This document shows positions 18,188-25,114 of a stretch of 38,872 nt of DNA, one piece after another. Position 1 is the stretch's first letter. Every line of letters begins with the position of its first letter. The translations under genes and the position numbers were made by a program. This DNA comes from Cupriavidus basilensis OR16 (GTDB lineage Bacteria; Pseudomonadota; Gammaproteobacteria; Burkholderiales; Burkholderiaceae): positions 1 through 38,872 of the forward strand of contig NZ_AHJE01000193.1 in the NCBI RefSeq assembly GCF_000243095.1, given 5' to 3'. The notes beneath the pieces are model-generated. The model did no database searches. It was not told the DNA's origin and saw nothing but the letters and a program-made list of their open reading frames with translations.

Positions 18188-18619
18188 TCAAACCGCCCCA
18201 AGGGACAGCCCTGCCGCAAACGGATTGCGAACACGCAATCCCTCTTCTTCTATCAGCATTCCATCCTGCATATCCTCGGAATACAGGGTCTCGCAGCCGG
18301 ACAACAGCGCCGCCGCTATGATCATCGCATCGTAGACGCTGAACCCGTAGCGTTCGGCAATCTGCCTGCCTTTGTCATGAGTTTCCACAGTGAGCGGCTC
18401 CACAGGGCACAGGGACTGAATCAGTTTCACAACCTCGTTTACTTCTGGCCACGGCATAGCCAGCTTGCGGCGCGCCACGTTGGTGATTTCGTTCAAGACC
18501 TGTACGCTGATCCGGCCCCCGGCCTGGACGATGGCTTCGGCGCGATCCGCTTTTGCCGTATCGGCGGACAGCAGGTACAACAGTACGTTGCTATCGATGA
18601 ACGCCTTACGCGCGGTCAT
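18188..18619 (-). CDS. vapC: VapC-like PIN-domain toxin
   Basis: A 143-residue PIN-domain protein. Acidic active-site residues are seen in FIDSNVLLYLLS (Asp near residue 8), in the central VLNEITNV (Glu) and in YDAMIIAAALLSG and LYSEDMQ (Asp near 100-118). PIN-domain toxins cleave RNA, often initiator tRNA or rRNA. It starts inside the end of the antitoxin gene (14-base overlap), the usual antitoxin-first arrangement. An in-frame start 18 bases upstream gives six extra residues, but the PIN domain begins right after MTARKA. It converges on jetD. Confidence 0.9.
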   Translation of the reverse strand: MTARKAFIDSNVLLYLLSADTAKADRAEAIVQAGGRISVQVLNEITNVARRKLAMPWPEVNEVVKLIQSLCPVEPLTVETHDKGRQIAERYGFSVYDAMIIAAALLSGCETLYSEDMQDGMLIEEEGLRVRNPFAAGLSLGAV

Positions 18620-18839
18620 TGATATCGTCCCGGTCAAAATTGAAATCGGCCGGCAGGCGCCCGCGGAACCGCCGTAGTTTCGCCAGATGGTCGGCGCTGC
18701 CGGGTTTCTTCCTGACCTGGAAAACCCGGTCGTCGGCGATCACGACTTCAATGTCGTCGCCTTCGCGCAACTCCAGCGCGTCCACCACGGAGGCGGGCAG
18801 GCGGATGGCCAGGCTATTTCCCCATTTGCTGACTTGCAC
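18606..18839 (-). CDS. vapB: AbrB/MazE-type antitoxin of the VapBC pair
   Basis: A small swapped-hairpin AbrB DNA-binding antitoxin (QVSKWGNSLAIRLPASVVD, ELREGDDIEV) with a C-terminal tail rich in R, D and N that would bind the toxin. I prefer the GTG at 18839, nine bases after GGGAG, because these antitoxins begin right before QVSKWGNS. An ATG at 18860 would add seven residues but has no ribosome-binding site. It overlaps vapC by 14 bases. Autoregulation is likely through the palindrome just upstream. Confidence 0.88.
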   Translation of the reverse strand: MQVSKWGNSLAIRLPASVVDALELREGDDIEVVIADDRVFQVRKKPGSADHLAKLRRFRGRLPADFNFDRDDINDRA

Positions 18840-18865
18840 GATCTGCTGCTCCCATGGCATTCAAG

Positions 18866-18895
18866 GATGATATACATTGTGAAATGTATATCATC
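18866..18895. promoter_or_regulatory. Perfect palindromic operator upstream of vapBC
   Basis: Two 13-base arms, GATGATATACATT and AATGTATATCATC, form a perfect inverted repeat around a GTGA spacer. It is very AT-rich in a GC-rich region and lies just upstream of the antitoxin start. It holds possible -10 hexamers (TATACA). Position and symmetry fit an AbrB-type autoregulatory operator. Confidence 0.75.
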
Positions 18896-18987
18896 GTGTG
18901 AGAGGCAGCAAGGAGTGGTCAATTTAGTGGCGTACTGGCCTTTTTTCCGTGCTTTTCACGCAATGCGGCTAGCGCCGTCCTTGTGGC

Positions 18988-19251
18988 ATGCGCCCTGTGG
19001 CGGTGGCCACGCCGGCGTCGCCCGAGGCGCTGGCGGGCCACGGCATTGCCTTCGAGAGCGGGTTCGATGTGGCGGCTGACGTCAGCGCCGGCCGCCTGGT
19101 GCTGCTGTTTCCCGAGTGGTACCAGGACAGCGTGCCGCCGCAACTGGTGTTCCTGCGCAGCCGGTTTCCGTCTTACCGGCAGCGCCGCCTGATCGAGTTC
19201 CTGCAGGCGCGGTTCGCGGCGTTCGACGCGGACTATCCTCTCCCAGGGTAG
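18988..19251 (+). pseudogene. C-terminal remnant of a LysR-family regulator
   Basis: About 87 codons resembling the end of the LysR co-inducer domain: the SPEALAGHGIAF segment, AADVSAGRLVLLFPEW, then a segment like VPPQLVFLRSRFPSY and RLIEFLQARF. The N-terminal helix-turn-helix and most of the sensor domain are absent; upstream bases (18900-18987) give no continuation in any frame. LysR regulators commonly stand next to tripartite tricarboxylate transporters, and tctA lies convergently 25 bases on. The truncation point faces the vapBC/Wadjet island, so the island may have cut it. Confidence 0.65.
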
Positions 19252-19276
19252 CCGCGTCGGCAGGCCTGCGCAGTGG

Positions 19277-20479
19277 CTACTCGTTGACGGCAAGCTCGCC
19301 ACCGGGCAGCGCGGCCACTTTGCCGGTACCGCCGCGGGCACGCCACGCGGAGTAGGTGACGCCGGTCAACAGCAAGGCGGACAGCACGACGAAGACGCAG
19401 CTGATCGGGCTGTCGGGGTGATCGCTGATCAGTTGCGGCCCGGGGGCCAAGCCCTGGATCATCAGCGCGCCGAGGATCAGCGCCATCACGGCGTCACCCG
19501 GAATGCCGAGGCTCATGGTGGGGATGAAGTCGACCTGCGTCTTCGAGTGCGCGGAGGCTTCCGGCCCGGCGACGCCCGCGATCATGCCCGTGCCGAACTT
19601 CTCCGGCGTCTTGGATATCTTGCGCTCCAGGGCATAGGCGACGAATGTCGTGATGGTGGGGCCGGTCCCGGGCATGGCGCCGAACACCGTGCCTACCGCG
19701 GTGCCCCGCACCATGGGCCAGAAGGCGGTCTTGAGCTCGGCCAGGCTGGGCCGCATGTCGCGGATGCGCAGCTTGGTCTTGGTGGCGATGACACTCATGC
19801 GGTTGACGTTGAGCAGGAAGTCCGCCACGCCGAACAGGCCCATGGCGATGGCGACCAGTTCCAGCCCGTCGCTAAGCTCGGGGATGTTCATCGCCAGGCG
19901 GAAGGTGCCGCTGTTCACGTCGGTACCGACACAGCCGCAGACCAGGCCGAACAGCGTCATCGCCACGCCTTTGAGCGGGGACCCGCGCGACATGGTGGAG
20001 CCTGCCAGCAAGCCCAGCAGCATGATGGAGAAGATCTCCGTCGGGCCAAACTTGAAGGAGATCTCGGTGAGCAGCGGCGAGGCGAAGATCATCACGATGA
20101 TGCCCACCGACGCGGCGAAGAATGAGCAGATCATGGTGATGCCCAGCGCCGTGCCGCCCTTGCCGGCGCGCGTCAGCGGATAGCCGTCCAGGCAGGTGAC
20201 CGCATGCGGCGGGTGGGAGGGCAGGTTGAGCAGGATCGCGCCGATGGCGCCGCCATATTGCGAGCCATAGAAGATCCCCGCCAGCATCAGGATGGCGGGT
20301 ACCGGGTGCATGGCATAGGTAAGCGGCAGCAGGATGGAGATGGCCGACAGCGCGCCCATGCCGGGCAGCACGCCGATCAGGTTTCCCATCAGCACGCCGA
20401 AGAAGGACCACATCAGGTTGGAGCCCTGGAAGGCAACGCCAAAGCCGAACCAGAGATCATGCAGAGCGTTCGCGGTCAT
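19277..20479 (-). CDS. tctA: TctA, tripartite tricarboxylate transporter large subunit, internal in-frame deletion
   Basis: A multi-helix membrane protein of 400 residues with all N-terminal TctA hallmarks: GVLPGMGALSAISILLPLTY, GIFYGSQYGGAIGAILLNLPSHP, FGAMPGTGPTITTFVAYALE, SLGIPGDAVMALILGALMIQG. TctA proteins are about 500 residues. Here the sequence jumps from LISDHPD directly to SPISCVFVVLSALLL, which in relatives is the far C-terminal helix (usually RPIS...), so about 95-100 residues are missing around 19403-19415 while the frame is kept. Several C-terminal helices are lost, so function is doubtful. It follows tctB by five bases. The start ATG 20479 gives the family-typical N-terminus. 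Confidence 0.85.
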   Translation of the reverse strand: MTANALHDLWFGFGVAFQGSNLMWSFFGVLMGNLIGVLPGMGALSAISILLPLTYAMHPVPAILMLAGIFYGSQYGGAIGAILLNLPSHPPHAVTCLDGYPLTRAGKGGTALGITMICSFFAASVGIIVMIFASPLLTEISFKFGPTEIFSIMLLGLLAGSTMSRGSPLKGVAMTLFGLVCGCVGTDVNSGTFRLAMNIPELSDGLELVAIAMGLFGVADFLLNVNRMSVIATKTKLRIRDMRPSLAELKTAFWPMVRGTAVGTVFGAMPGTGPTITTFVAYALERKISKTPEKFGTGMIAGVAGPEASAHSKTQVDFIPTMSLGIPGDAVMALILGALMIQGLAPGPQLISDHPDSPISCVFVVLSALLLTGVTYSAWRARGGTGKVAALPGGELAVNE

Positions 20480-20484
20480 GATGT

Positions 20485-20688
20485 TCAGACCCCCCAGGCA
20501 AATAGCGGCAGCTGCAGTTGCAGCGCCCACCAGAACACCACCGTGGCGATGGCGCACATGGCCAGCGCCAGGATGGCAGCCAAGGTACCGGTGTGGTATT
20601 GCAGGCCGGCCACCACCGTGGCCAGCCCGATCAGCGTCATCAGCCCGCCGCCGTAGTAGTCCTTCTTGAAGCGTGAGGGGGTGTTCAT
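20485..20688 (-). CDS. tctB: TctB, tripartite tricarboxylate transporter small subunit, shortened
   Basis: Only 67 residues where TctB is usually about 150-170. The start (KKDYYGGGLMTLIGLATVVAGLQYHTGTL) matches the first TctB helix. The end (ATVVFWWALQLQLPLFAWGV) matches the last helix, with its typical LGLQLP-like motif. The two middle helices are absent and the join is in frame, so a deletion of roughly 80-100 codons is inferred. AGGGGAT precedes the ATG. No tctC (periplasmic binding protein) is found upstream; orphan tctC genes are common in this group, so one may exist elsewhere. Confidence 0.75.
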   Translation of the reverse strand: MNTPSRFKKDYYGGGLMTLIGLATVVAGLQYHTGTLAAILALAMCAIATVVFWWALQLQLPLFAWGV

Positions 20689-21267
20689 CGCAGATCCCCT
20701 CTGATCCGGCTGCCCGGGCGGTAGCGCGCGTTGCTGTGTTGTTGCATGAGGTGGTCCCTCCGTCTCCTGTTTTTACGCCCTTGCCTTGCCGCGACTGCAT
20801 CGCGGGCGTGAGCGGGTGTCGAGACTGTAGAAACGGCATCTTCCAAACGGCTTTCCGGCGGCTTGCAAATGGCTTTCGGGCTAGCGATGTTGTGAAGAAT
20901 TTCTCGTGGATAGGCGTAATCCCTAGCGCTGAAAATCAAAGAGGCAGGGAACTTTGTCGGCGGATATCGAGCCAGCTTGCAGCCAAGTGATGCATTGCTC
21001 ATGCACTGCCGGCAAGCCGCGCAAAGCCATTTGCATCACGTTGTGCTATATCGCTCTCGCTCGCCGGATCCCGGCGTGCGCGAACCACGCCGGGATGACG
21101 GCAATTGCAGTCATGCAGACATGCAGGCATGCAAAGCGACATCAAGCTTTCACAAAAGACCTGGACAATGCGGTCTGCCGCCACGGGTGCGGTTCATGGC
21201 GTCTATCGCATGGTTGCCCGCGGCTGGCGGAAGACTGCCTCATCCATCCATAAGACAGAGAAAATCA
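20689..21267. other. Non-coding stretch between tctB and the porin, with a REP-like palindrome
   Basis: These 579 bases show no gene that I recognise: short open frames exist but none has family resemblance or a good ribosome-binding site. Promoters for tctBA (minus) and the porin (plus) should be here. The only clear structure is the palindrome at 21068-21096. No tctC remnant is visible. Confidence 0.6.
21068..21096. repeat. REP-like palindrome
   Basis: Arms ATCCCGGCGTG and CACGCCGGGAT (11 perfect pairs) with loop CGCGAAC, followed by GACGG. The ATCCCGG...CCGGGATGACG form is typical of extragenic palindromes scattered through Burkholderiaceae genomes. Copy number cannot be seen from one window. 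Confidence 0.6.
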
Positions 21268-22350
21268 GTGAAGAAAGCTCTCCTTGCAATAACTGCCGCG
21301 GCTGCTGCCGCAGCCTCCGGCGCAGCGTTCGCCCAAACCTCCTCGTCCGGCGTCACGCTGTACGGCATCGCCGACGTCGGCATCGAAATCATCAACCACA
21401 TGCCTGCCACCGGTTCCGCGGGTGGCACCGTTACCCGCATGAACTCCGGCAACCTGTCGGGCTCGCGCTGGGGCCTGCGCGGCAGCGAAGACCTGGGCGG
21501 TGGCCTGAAGGGTATCTTCGTGCTGGAAAGCGGCTTTGATATCGATACCGGCATGTCCGGCCAGGGCAACCGCCTGTTCGGCCGCCAGTCGTACGTGGGC
21601 CTGCAGGGCAATTTCGGCGCCGTGACGCTGGGTCGCCAGCAAAACTCGCTGTACGACCTGTTCGGCGCCTATGACCCGATGGCCGTCGGCCCGCGCTACT
21701 CGCTCAACAGCGTCGACTCGCAGTTCAACGGCCGTGCCGACAACGCGATCAAGTATACGGGCAAGTTCGGCGGCCTGACGGCTACCACCTTCTACAGCAC
21801 CGGGCGCGACACCACGGTGGCCAACGGCAGCGAAGTGCCGGGCGCAAGCAAGGTGGGACGCAACTACGGCGCGGGCCTGGCCTACGCGGTGGGTGGCTTC
21901 TCCGTTGGCGCCGCGTATGACCAGTTCCAGGGATCGTCGGTGGCTCTGCAGGATCGCACCGCCAAGCGCGCGGCCATCGGCACGTCCTATGCCTTTGGCG
22001 ATGCCAAGGTGTTTGCCGGCTACCGCTGGCTGCGTGACGACGGCACGGCAAGCGCCACGGCCACCGTCACCCGCAGCAACGTGTACTGGGCAGGCGCGCA
22101 GTACAAGTTCACGCCTGCGTTCCTGTTGACCGGCGCGGCGTACTACACCGACATGAAGAACAGCGGCGGGGATCCGTGGATGTTCGTGCTGTCGGGCGAC
22201 TACTCGCTGTCCAAGCGCACCGATGCCTACCTGAACATCGGCTACGTGAAGAACAAGTCGGGCTCCACCCTGGGCCTGAACGGCAGCGGCACGGCCCTGC
22301 CGGGCGCGAACCAGACCGGCGCAACCGTCGGCGTGCGTCACCGCTTCTAA
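21268..22350 (+). CDS. Gram-negative porin (OmpC-like, trimeric)
   Basis: A 360-residue outer-membrane porin. A signal peptide (VKKALLAITAAAAAAASGAA, cleaved after AFA) is followed by the typical first strand SSVTLYGIADVGIE-like SSGVTLYGIADVGIE, then SRWGLRGSEDLGGGLKGIFVLESGF and GRQSYVGLQGNFGAVTLGRQ, the hallmark of betaproteobacterial porins. It ends in strand GVRHRF with the terminal Phe needed for outer-membrane assembly. The start is GTG at 21268, immediately before the lysine pair of the signal peptide. It probably lets small solutes across the outer membrane. It is convergent with the LysE gene. Confidence 0.93.
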   Translation: MKKALLAITAAAAAAASGAAFAQTSSSGVTLYGIADVGIEIINHMPATGSAGGTVTRMNSGNLSGSRWGLRGSEDLGGGLKGIFVLESGFDIDTGMSGQGNRLFGRQSYVGLQGNFGAVTLGRQQNSLYDLFGAYDPMAVGPRYSLNSVDSQFNGRADNAIKYTGKFGGLTATTFYSTGRDTTVANGSEVPGASKVGRNYGAGLAYAVGGFSVGAAYDQFQGSSVALQDRTAKRAAIGTSYAFGDAKVFAGYRWLRDDGTASATATVTRSNVYWAGAQYKFTPAFLLTGAAYYTDMKNSGGDPWMFVLSGDYSLSKRTDAYLNIGYVKNKSGSTLGLNGSGTALPGANQTGATVGVRHRF

Positions 22351-22351
22351 A

Positions 22352-22395
22352 CGGTACCCAAGCGGTACCTGAGCGGTACTCAAGCAGTACCTGGG
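22352..22395. repeat. Four tandem copies of a degenerate 11-base unit
   Basis: Immediately after the porin stop the units CGGTACCCAAG, CGGTACCTGAG, CGGTACTCAAG and CAGTACCTGGG follow each other without gaps. They share a GTAC core at an 11-base period. They run into the hairpin at 22394-22423. Confidence 0.7.
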
Positions 22396-22423
22396 CGGCA
22401 TCCTCCGCATGGAGGATGCCGCC
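22394..22423. repeat. Hairpin downstream of the porin
   Basis: Perfect 13-pair inverted repeat GGCGGCATCCTCC / GGAGGATGCCGCC with a GCAT loop. No T-run follows, so it may protect the 3' end of the porin mRNA rather than end transcription. Confidence 0.6.
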
Positions 22424-22462
22424 AATCGTCATATCGACCTTGCTTTGCGGCGAGGCTCGCTT

Positions 22463-22489
22463 GGCCGGTTAAATTGACCGGCCTTTTTT
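22463..22489 (+). terminator. Intrinsic terminator of the porin gene
   Basis: Stem GGCCGGT / ACCGGCC with loop TAAATTG, directly followed by six T (22484-22489). It lies about 110 bases after the porin stop and before the convergent LysE gene. Confidence 0.75.
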
Positions 22490-22542
22490 CTCTTCTTCGC
22501 CGAACCGCGGATCTGGATGGGAGTGCCCGCCATCGCCGCCGG

Positions 22543-23172
22543 CTAGGACACCCTCGGCATGGCAAGCAGCCTCAGCGCCAGCAGCGCCAGCACCACGGCA
22601 AGCCCGTATTTCTGGAGCACGGCGGCACGCGGGTTGCGGCTCAGGAACCGCCTTGCCGAGCCGCCTGCCGCGCCTAGCAGGCCGTGGAACACGGTGCTGA
22701 TCGCCGTCAGCACGCAGCCCAAGACAATCAATTGCTGCGCCACGTTGCCCTTGCCCGTGTCCACGAACTGGGGCAGGAAGACCATGAAGAACAGCAAGGC
22801 CTTCGGGTTGAGCAAGCTGTTCAGCGTGGAGCGGAAAAACACCGATTTCAACGAGGCCTGCCGGGTCACCGGGCCCAGCGGCAGCAGCGGGCGGCGCAGC
22901 GCTTTCCAGGCCATCCACAGCAGGTACAGGACCCCCGCATACCGGATCAGGTCGAAAGCCGGGGGCCAGGCGGCAATCACGGCGGTGATGCCGGTTGCCG
23001 TCAGGACGGTCAGCACGAGGTCCGCCGCGGCGATGCCGAGCGCGGCCGCCGCGCCGCCGCCGAGGCCGTAGGTGACGCCGTGCGCCATGACGAAGGCCAT
23101 GTTTGGCCCGGGTGAGAGCAGCAGCACCATCACGGCCGCGGCGAACACCGACAAGGTAGCGAATTCGATCAT
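22543..23172 (-). CDS. LysE/RhtB-family amino acid exporter
   Basis: A 209-residue protein with six hydrophobic segments. The family motif LLSPGPNMAFVMAHGVTYGLGGG is in helix 1-2, followed by AAADLVLTVL, RYAGVLYLLWMAWKAL and NSLLNPKALLFFMVFLPQF, the hallmark RhtB segments. Such proteins export homoserine, threonine, lysine or related compounds. It starts at ATG 23172 with an AGGAAAA-type ribosome-binding site. It is divergent from the MocR regulator, which probably controls it. Full length and intact. Confidence 0.92.
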   Translation of the reverse strand: MIEFATLSVFAAAVMVLLLSPGPNMAFVMAHGVTYGLGGGAAAALGIAAADLVLTVLTATGITAVIAAWPPAFDLIRYAGVLYLLWMAWKALRRPLLPLGPVTRQASLKSVFFRSTLNSLLNPKALLFFMVFLPQFVDTGKGNVAQQLIVLGCVLTAISTVFHGLLGAAGGSARRFLSRNPRAAVLQKYGLAVVLALLALRLLAMPRVS

Positions 23173-23242
23173 GCCCAGGTTTTCCTGAAAGCTCCGCGGA
23201 GCCCTTTACGTTGTCGAGGCTGGTAGCGTAATCTCAGCGTCT

Positions 23243-23273
23243 GATACAAACAAAAAATTGTTCTAGATACAAA
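23243..23273. promoter_or_regulatory. Direct repeats GATACAAA in the LysE-MocR intergenic region
   Basis: Two copies of GATACAAA at 23243-23250 and 23266-23273, 23 bases apart (about two helical turns), in an AT-rich stretch between the divergent genes. MocR/GabR proteins typically bind such direct repeats, so this is a probable operator of the adjacent regulator. Confidence 0.6.
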
Positions 23274-23293
23274 GACGGAGCGCAGACCAAGGC

Positions 23294-24619
23294 ATGATCC
23301 CTGCCCGGTACAAAACCATCATGGACGAGATCGCGGGCCGTATCCGCGACGGGGCGCTGCCGCCCGGCACGCAATTGCCGACCGTGCGCGCCCTGATGAA
23401 GCAGCACGGCATCGCCCTGGCCACCGCGTCGCGCATCTACAAGGCACTGGAATCCATCGGGCTGGTGGTTGGCGAGACCGGCCGGGGCACCTTTGTGCGC
23501 GACACCTCGCTGCCGCGCGGCCTGGGCATGGAGCAGCACCCCGCGCGCTTCGGCGCGGTCGATCTCACCTTCAACTATCCGTCCTTGCCCGGCCAGGCCG
23601 ACATGCTGCGCGACGGCCTGCGCACCATTGCGGCCTCGGGGGACCTCGACGCGCTGCTGCATTCGGCGCCCCAGGGCGGGAGGGCGCACGAGCGGCAGGC
23701 CGCGGCCAGGCACCTGCGCAACCGGGGCATCCGGGTGGGTGGCGAGCAGGTGCTGATCGTCAATGGCGCGCAGCAGGGCCTCGCCGTGACGGTAATGGGC
23801 CTGCTCAAGCCGGGCGATGTCCTGGCCGTGGACGCGCTGACCTACCCCGGCATGAAGCTGCTGGCGCAGGCGCACCGCCTCGACCTGGAAGCGGTGCCGC
23901 ACACGGCGCAAGGCATGGACCTGGAGCGCCTGGCAGCGCTGTGCAAGCGGCGTCCGGTGCGCGCCGTCTATGTCATGCCGACGATGCACAATCCACTCGG
24001 CACGGTGATGGCGGACGCATCCCGGGCCCGGCTTGCCGAGCTTGCCGCGAAGCACGATTTCCTGCTCATCGAGGATGGCGCCTATGCCTTCCTGGCCGAG
24101 CCGGCGCCCAAGCCGGCCTTTACCTACGCGCCCGAACACACGGTTTATGTCTCGGGCCTGTCCAAGAGCGTCGCATCCGGCTTGCGCGTGGGCTTTGTTG
24201 CCGCGCCCCTGGCGCTGGTGCCGGCGCTGGAGAGTGCGATCCGCGTTTCGACCTGGAACACGCCAACACTGAGCGTGGCGCTGGGCTGCCACTGGATCGA
24301 TGCCGGGCTGGTCGACGATCTCGAGGATCGCAAGCGCAAGGACGCGCGACTGCGGCAAAGCCTGGCGCGCCGTGTGCTGCGCGGTTGCGATGTCACCGCG
24401 CATCGCGCTTCCTACTATCTGTGGCTGACCTTGCCGGAGGACCTGCGCGCGGACCGCGTCGCCGCCGGCCTGGAGCGCGAAGGCGTGCTGGTGACGACGG
24501 CCCAGCCGTTTGCCGCCACGCCAAACGTGCCGCATGCGCTGCGGCTGGCGCTTGGCTCCATCTCGCACGATGCGCTGGAGGACGCTCTGGTCAAAGTGCG
24601 CCGGGCGGTGCTCGGCTAG
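23294..24619 (+). CDS. MocR/GntR-type regulator with aminotransferase domain
   Basis: A 441-residue fusion. Residues 1-70 are a GntR winged helix (LPPGTQLPTVRALMKQHGIALATASRIYKALE, ETGRGTFV). Residues about 90-440 are a fold-type I PLP-dependent aminotransferase domain: NGAQQGL, YVMPTMHNPLGTVM, LIEDGAYAFLAE and the PLP-binding lysine in SGLSKSVASGLRVGF. Such MocR regulators sense amino acid or PLP-related ligands. It is divergent from the LysE exporter, so the natural target is that gene and itself. Full length and intact. Its stop codon lies inside the left flank of the candidate transposable element. Confidence 0.93.
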   Translation: MIPARYKTIMDEIAGRIRDGALPPGTQLPTVRALMKQHGIALATASRIYKALESIGLVVGETGRGTFVRDTSLPRGLGMEQHPARFGAVDLTFNYPSLPGQADMLRDGLRTIAASGDLDALLHSAPQGGRAHERQAAARHLRNRGIRVGGEQVLIVNGAQQGLAVTVMGLLKPGDVLAVDALTYPGMKLLAQAHRLDLEAVPHTAQGMDLERLAALCKRRPVRAVYVMPTMHNPLGTVMADASRARLAELAAKHDFLLIEDGAYAFLAEPAPKPAFTYAPEHTVYVSGLSKSVASGLRVGFVAAPLALVPALESAIRVSTWNTPTLSVALGCHWIDAGLVDDLEDRKRKDARLRQSLARRVLRGCDVTAHRASYYLWLTLPEDLRADRVAAGLEREGVLVTTAQPFAATPNVPHALRLALGSISHDALEDALVKVRRAVLG

Positions 24620-24620
24620 C

Positions 24621-24776
24621 GTCCTGAATCACAAATTCGTTGAATAAGTCAGCCGATAGGACGCACGATCCGTCGTCACCAATGCTCGCAACGCTCCAGC
24701 CTTGCTGCGCCTCGCTTCTAGGCTCGCACGCCTGCTCGGCCGACTTATGTCTTCAACGAATTTCAGACTCAGGACA
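24621..24776. mobile_element. Candidate miniature inverted-repeat element (MITE-like)
   Basis: A 156-base non-coding segment with imperfect terminal inverted repeats. The left arm (24621-24654) and the reverse of the right arm (24738-24775) share GTCCTGA, AAATTCGTTGAA and TAAGTC, differing by a few bases and a 4-base gap. Identical 5-base CTAGC flanks both ends (24616-24620 and 24777-24781), as a target-site duplication would. It encodes no protein. A long hairpin terminator of the MocR gene is an alternative. Copies elsewhere in the genome would be decisive. Confidence 0.5.
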
Positions 24777-24792
24777 CTAGCGGGCTTCACAC

Positions 24793-25058
24793 TCATTCGA
24801 TCACGTCGCCTACCCATACGCGGTCAAAGCTTGCCGCCGCCTCGTGCTGGATCTTGCGCACCGTTTCCGCATCGGCGGCTTCGTACTCGCAAACCATGCG
24901 CTTGCGGTCGGCATGCGCTTGCGGTCGGCGGCGATCAGGCTGCGCTTCCAGGTGACGTTGTAGAGGGCGAGGCAGGGGCGCTCGCGGTCGGCGACGATTT
25001 TCATGTCGTCATCCGATTGCGGGGTGGCAAAGCTGCGTTCAACGACGATGCGTGACAT
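24793..25058 (-). pseudogene. DUF4242 (SCO4226-like) protein broken by a 17-base duplication
   Basis: From ATG 25058 the frame reads MSRIVVERSFATPQSDDDM, then ADRERPCLALYNVTWKRS and IAADRKRM, the conserved core of DUF4242. It then breaks because the 17 bases ATGCGCTTGCGGTCGGC are present twice in tandem (24896-24912 and 24913-24929 on the plus strand). Taking out one copy restores the frame: VCEYEAADAETVRKIQHEAA, then SFDRVWVGDVIE and TGA at 24793-24795, the expected end of the family. The product would be a small ferredoxin-like protein, about 83 residues, of a family known to bind nickel in actinomycetes. It lies 56 bases after the large regulator on the same strand, so they are probably one operon. 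Confidence 0.88.
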
Positions 25059-25114
25059 GGCGGGCCTCCTGGAGGCGGTGGGAACTTCAATCGGGAAAGC
25101 GCATGAAAGGCAGC

